Below the pieces are notes generated by a model. The model was not told the DNA's origin. It worked only from the letters and a program-made list of their open reading frames with translations, and did not search any database. From Gammaproteobacteria bacterium (GTDB taxonomy: Bacteria; Pseudomonadota; Gammaproteobacteria; Pseudomonadales; Pseudomonadaceae): a stretch of DNA of 64,000 bases. Made by a program: the position numbers and the translations under genes. Shown piece after piece: positions 62,295 to 64,000 of this stretch. The DNA lies in NCBI GenBank assembly GCA_903970465.1, contig CAJCIO010000088.1:1-64000 (forward strand), in the 5' to 3' direction. Numbering within the stretch: position 1 is the first letter of the stretch; every line of letters starts with the position of its first letter.

Positions 62295-63446
62295 TCAGTT
62301 CAGCAATGCATACGCCAGGCGCACCCGGGCTTCGTTGGGGTAGTTCTTGTTGGCGAGGATGACGATGCCCTTTTGACGGGCAGGCATGAACGCCGCATAG
62401 GCACCGAAGCCGTTGGTAGAGCCAGTCTTGTTGATCCAGCTCGCAGCAGGGGCTGGCTGAGGGGGATCGATCGCGGTGGCAGGCAGGCCCTGGGTGATGA
62501 CACTGCTGGCATTGCCGTCCACCAATGCCGCCAGCGGCGCCGACGAAGGGTACTGCTCCCAGATCAACGCCTGGGCAAACGGTCCGGCCCGGTAATAGGC
62601 AGTGTGGGTCATGGCAATGGCGCGGCCGAGTACCGAGTGCGGATCGAGGCGACCGAGATTGGCATCGACGAAGCGCAGCATGTCTCGGGCGGAGGTCTTC
62701 ACACCGTAGGCCTCGGCAGCAAGAACGCCAGGATTGACGCGTACTTCACGGTTGTCCTTGGTGTAGCCGAACGCATAAGAACGCTGTTGGCTGGCGGGCA
62801 CGTCGATAAAGCTGTGGTGCATGCCCAGGGGCTCGAAGATCTGTTGCGCCAAGGCGCGATCGTAAGGCTGCGCCAGTGCTTGGGCGGCAATCACACCCAG
62901 CAGGCCGATGCTGATATTGGAGTAGGTGCGATAACTGCCCGGCGCATGCTCTGGCTGCCAGGCTTGCAGGTAGCGCAATAGGTGTGGGTAGCTGTCAATT
63001 GCGTCGGGCACCTGCAAGGGCAGGCCCCCGGTGGTGTGAGTCGCGAGGGCCAGCAGCGGCAGCTGGCCAAACGCCGAATCTGCCAGCGACGGGATAGCGT
63101 CGGCGACCCGGTCCTGCAGTCGCAGGTGGCCTTCGACCTGGGCGACTGCCGCCAGGGTGGCGGTGAAGGTCTTGCTGATCGAGCCCACTTCGAACAGCGT
63201 GTCGGCACTCACTGCCGTAGCGGGTGTTCGGGTCGCCTGGCCGACGCTGTAGAAGCGATGTCGGCCTTGCTCGGTAATGGCCACCACCATCCCGGGGATA
63301 TCGTATTGCCGCATGACGGTCTGAATGCGCTCGCGTACCTGCAGGTCTCGCGAGCCGGACGCAGACCCAGACGCGGACTCGGCGTTGGCGCCGGTGGCGA
63401 AGACGAGCACGGCCAAAGACAGGCAGTGTTTCAAGGTGATGGGCAT
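62295..63446 (-). CDS. ampC: Class C beta-lactamase (AmpC type)
   Basis: The 383-residue product closely resembles chromosomal AmpC of Pseudomonas. It has a signal peptide ending ATGANA, the active-site Ser89 and Lys92 in GSISKTF, Tyr175 in the YSN motif, and the KTG triad at 340-342 (INKTGSTNGFGAY). These are the residues needed to hydrolyse cephalosporins and penicillins in the periplasm. A conserved Tyr in the LATYTAGGLP segment is His here. No ampR gene lies next to it; instead it sits between fecR and a TonB transducer. ATG 63446 is chosen over the extended start at 63491. Confidence 0.93.
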   Translation of the reverse strand: MPITLKHCLSLAVLVFATGANAESASGSASGSRDLQVRERIQTVMRQYDIPGMVVAITEQGRHRFYSVGQATRTPATAVSADTLFEVGSISKTFTATLAAVAQVEGHLRLQDRVADAIPSLADSAFGQLPLLALATHTTGGLPLQVPDAIDSYPHLLRYLQAWQPEHAPGSYRTYSNISIGLLGVIAAQALAQPYDRALAQQIFEPLGMHHSFIDVPASQQRSYAFGYTKDNREVRVNPGVLAAEAYGVKTSARDMLRFVDANLGRLDPHSVLGRAIAMTHTAYYRAGPFAQALIWEQYPSSAPLAALVDGNASSVITQGLPATAIDPPQPAPAASWINKTGSTNGFGAYAAFMPARQKGIVILANKNYPNEARVRLAYALLN

Positions 63447-63494
63447 AGCGGCAGCCTTGTTTTTTGTATCGGTTCGCAATCGCAGGCGCACGGG

Positions 63495-64000
63495 TCAATG
63501 AATCAGCAAGGTACCGCCCGGCAAGCGCTGTTGCGAAAACCCCAGCACGGCCTGGAAGGCGGCGAGGACCACCGTCGGATCCTGACTGCTGAACTCGCCG
63601 CTGACCGGGCGGGCGCCGAGGGTGCTGTCCAGCAGCACGATACGTTGCGGGTAGTAGCGTTGCACCACGGCAAGCGCATCGGCCAGCGGCACGCGGCGAA
63701 AGCTCAGGCGGCCAGTGCGCCAGGCGAAGGCCTGTTGCGGGTCGATGTTCTGCAGGGCGCCGGAAAGGCCGTCGCGGTAGTGGATGCGTTGGCCGGCGGT
63801 GAGTACTTGAGGGGCGATGCCCTGGAGCGGGCTGACTGCGACTCGGCCTTCTTCGACGGTGACTTCGGTGTCATGCGGCTCGCGGCGCACCTCGAAGCGC
63901 GTACCGAGCACCGTGACCTCGCCGGTGTCGGCGTGCACCACGAAGGCCTGGCCGGTGTGGCGGACCTTGAAGAACGCTGCGCCACGGCGCAAGTGCACGG
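63495..64000 (-). CDS. FecR-family sigma-factor regulator (N-terminus outside window)
   Basis: The frame runs off the right edge, leaving the last 167 or so residues. They match the periplasmic part of FecR proteins: GAAFFKVRHTGQAFVVHADT, TVLGTRFEVRREP and VEEGRVAVSP, then the STN-like C-terminal segment with VPLADALAVVQRYYPQRIVL. FecR carries the signal from an STN-bearing receptor to an ECF sigma factor, presumably encoded just beyond the window. Its likely partner is the transducer at 59779-62193. Confidence 0.9.
   Translation of the reverse strand, partial: VHLRRGAAFFKVRHTGQAFVVHADTGEVTVLGTRFEVRREPHDTEVTVEEGRVAVSPLQGIAPQVLTAGQRIHYRDGLSGALQNIDPQQAFAWRTGRLSFRRVPLADALAVVQRYYPQRIVLLDSTLGARPVSGEFSSQDPTVVLAAFQAVLGFSQQRLPGGTLLIH

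Overview
This 64 kb window is high-GC chromosomal DNA from a fluorescent Pseudomonas, probably of the P. fluorescens/putida/syringae lineages. The evidence is a pyoverdine-maturation tyrosinase (pvdP), a 3-mercaptopropionate dioxygenase next to a multi-rhodanese protein (the arrangement I recall from P. aeruginosa), pagL, a Pseudomonas-type class C beta-lactamase, TonB-dependent siderophore receptors with a FecR-type regulator, and many Pseudomonas REP palindromes between genes. I see no rRNA, tRNA, CRISPR array, prophage or transposase. Species assignment is inference.

Layout. 1-1044: C-terminal part of an N,N-dimethylformamidase-like large subunit. 1.3-7.8 kb: thiol metabolism (four-domain rhodanese plus thiol dioxygenase), a class II aldolase, a stand-alone CheB methylesterase, a DUF305 protein, moaA and a FadR-type regulator. 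7.9-18.9 kb: signalling and transport, with a GAF-GAF-GGDEF-EAL protein, two MFS exporters, a DUF2790 protein, a hybrid sensor kinase, a yidH/yidG-like pair and a LysR regulator. 18.9-29.0 kb: aroQ paralogue, esterase, short Ada, pagL, GNAT, SotB-like exporter, ppnN, a PAS-GGDEF cyclase, ilvE and a methyltransferase. 29.1-35.9 kb: a DD-carboxypeptidase beside a response regulator without its phospho-acceptor Asp, a chalcone-isomerase-like periplasmic protein, a 2-hydroxyacid dehydrogenase, and a GntR regulator/flavin reductase locus carrying the eroded remnant of an aldehyde dehydrogenase. 35.9-40.2 kb: MFS exporter, isolated pvdP, LysR regulator.

40.4-48.8 kb is the most coherent accessory operon: an FAD/NAD(P)-binding oxidoreductase, a complete peptide/opine-type ABC importer (two permeases, two ATPases, one binding protein) and two carboxymuconolactone-decarboxylase/AhpD-fold proteins. 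All point the same way, most overlap by a few bases, and hairpin repeats lie before the binding-protein gene and after it. It looks like an import-and-oxidation module for an unknown small substrate. 49-54 kb: a class V cysteine-desulfurase-like enzyme, a glycine-zipper protein, a lipoprotein, a GAF-EAL phosphodiesterase, a glutathione peroxidase, and an HxlR regulator divergent from an old-yellow-enzyme reductase with a perfect 12-bp inverted repeat between them.

55.2-64.0 kb is an iron/nutrient uptake island read entirely on the minus strand: FecR (cut by the window edge), an AmpC-type beta-lactamase, a TonB-dependent transducer with an N-terminal signalling domain, a second homologous receptor lacking that domain, and two PstS-like periplasmic binding proteins overlapping by ATGA with no ABC permease nearby. 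Candidate Fur boxes precede both receptors. The second receptor carries an in-frame REP element in its signal-peptide region.
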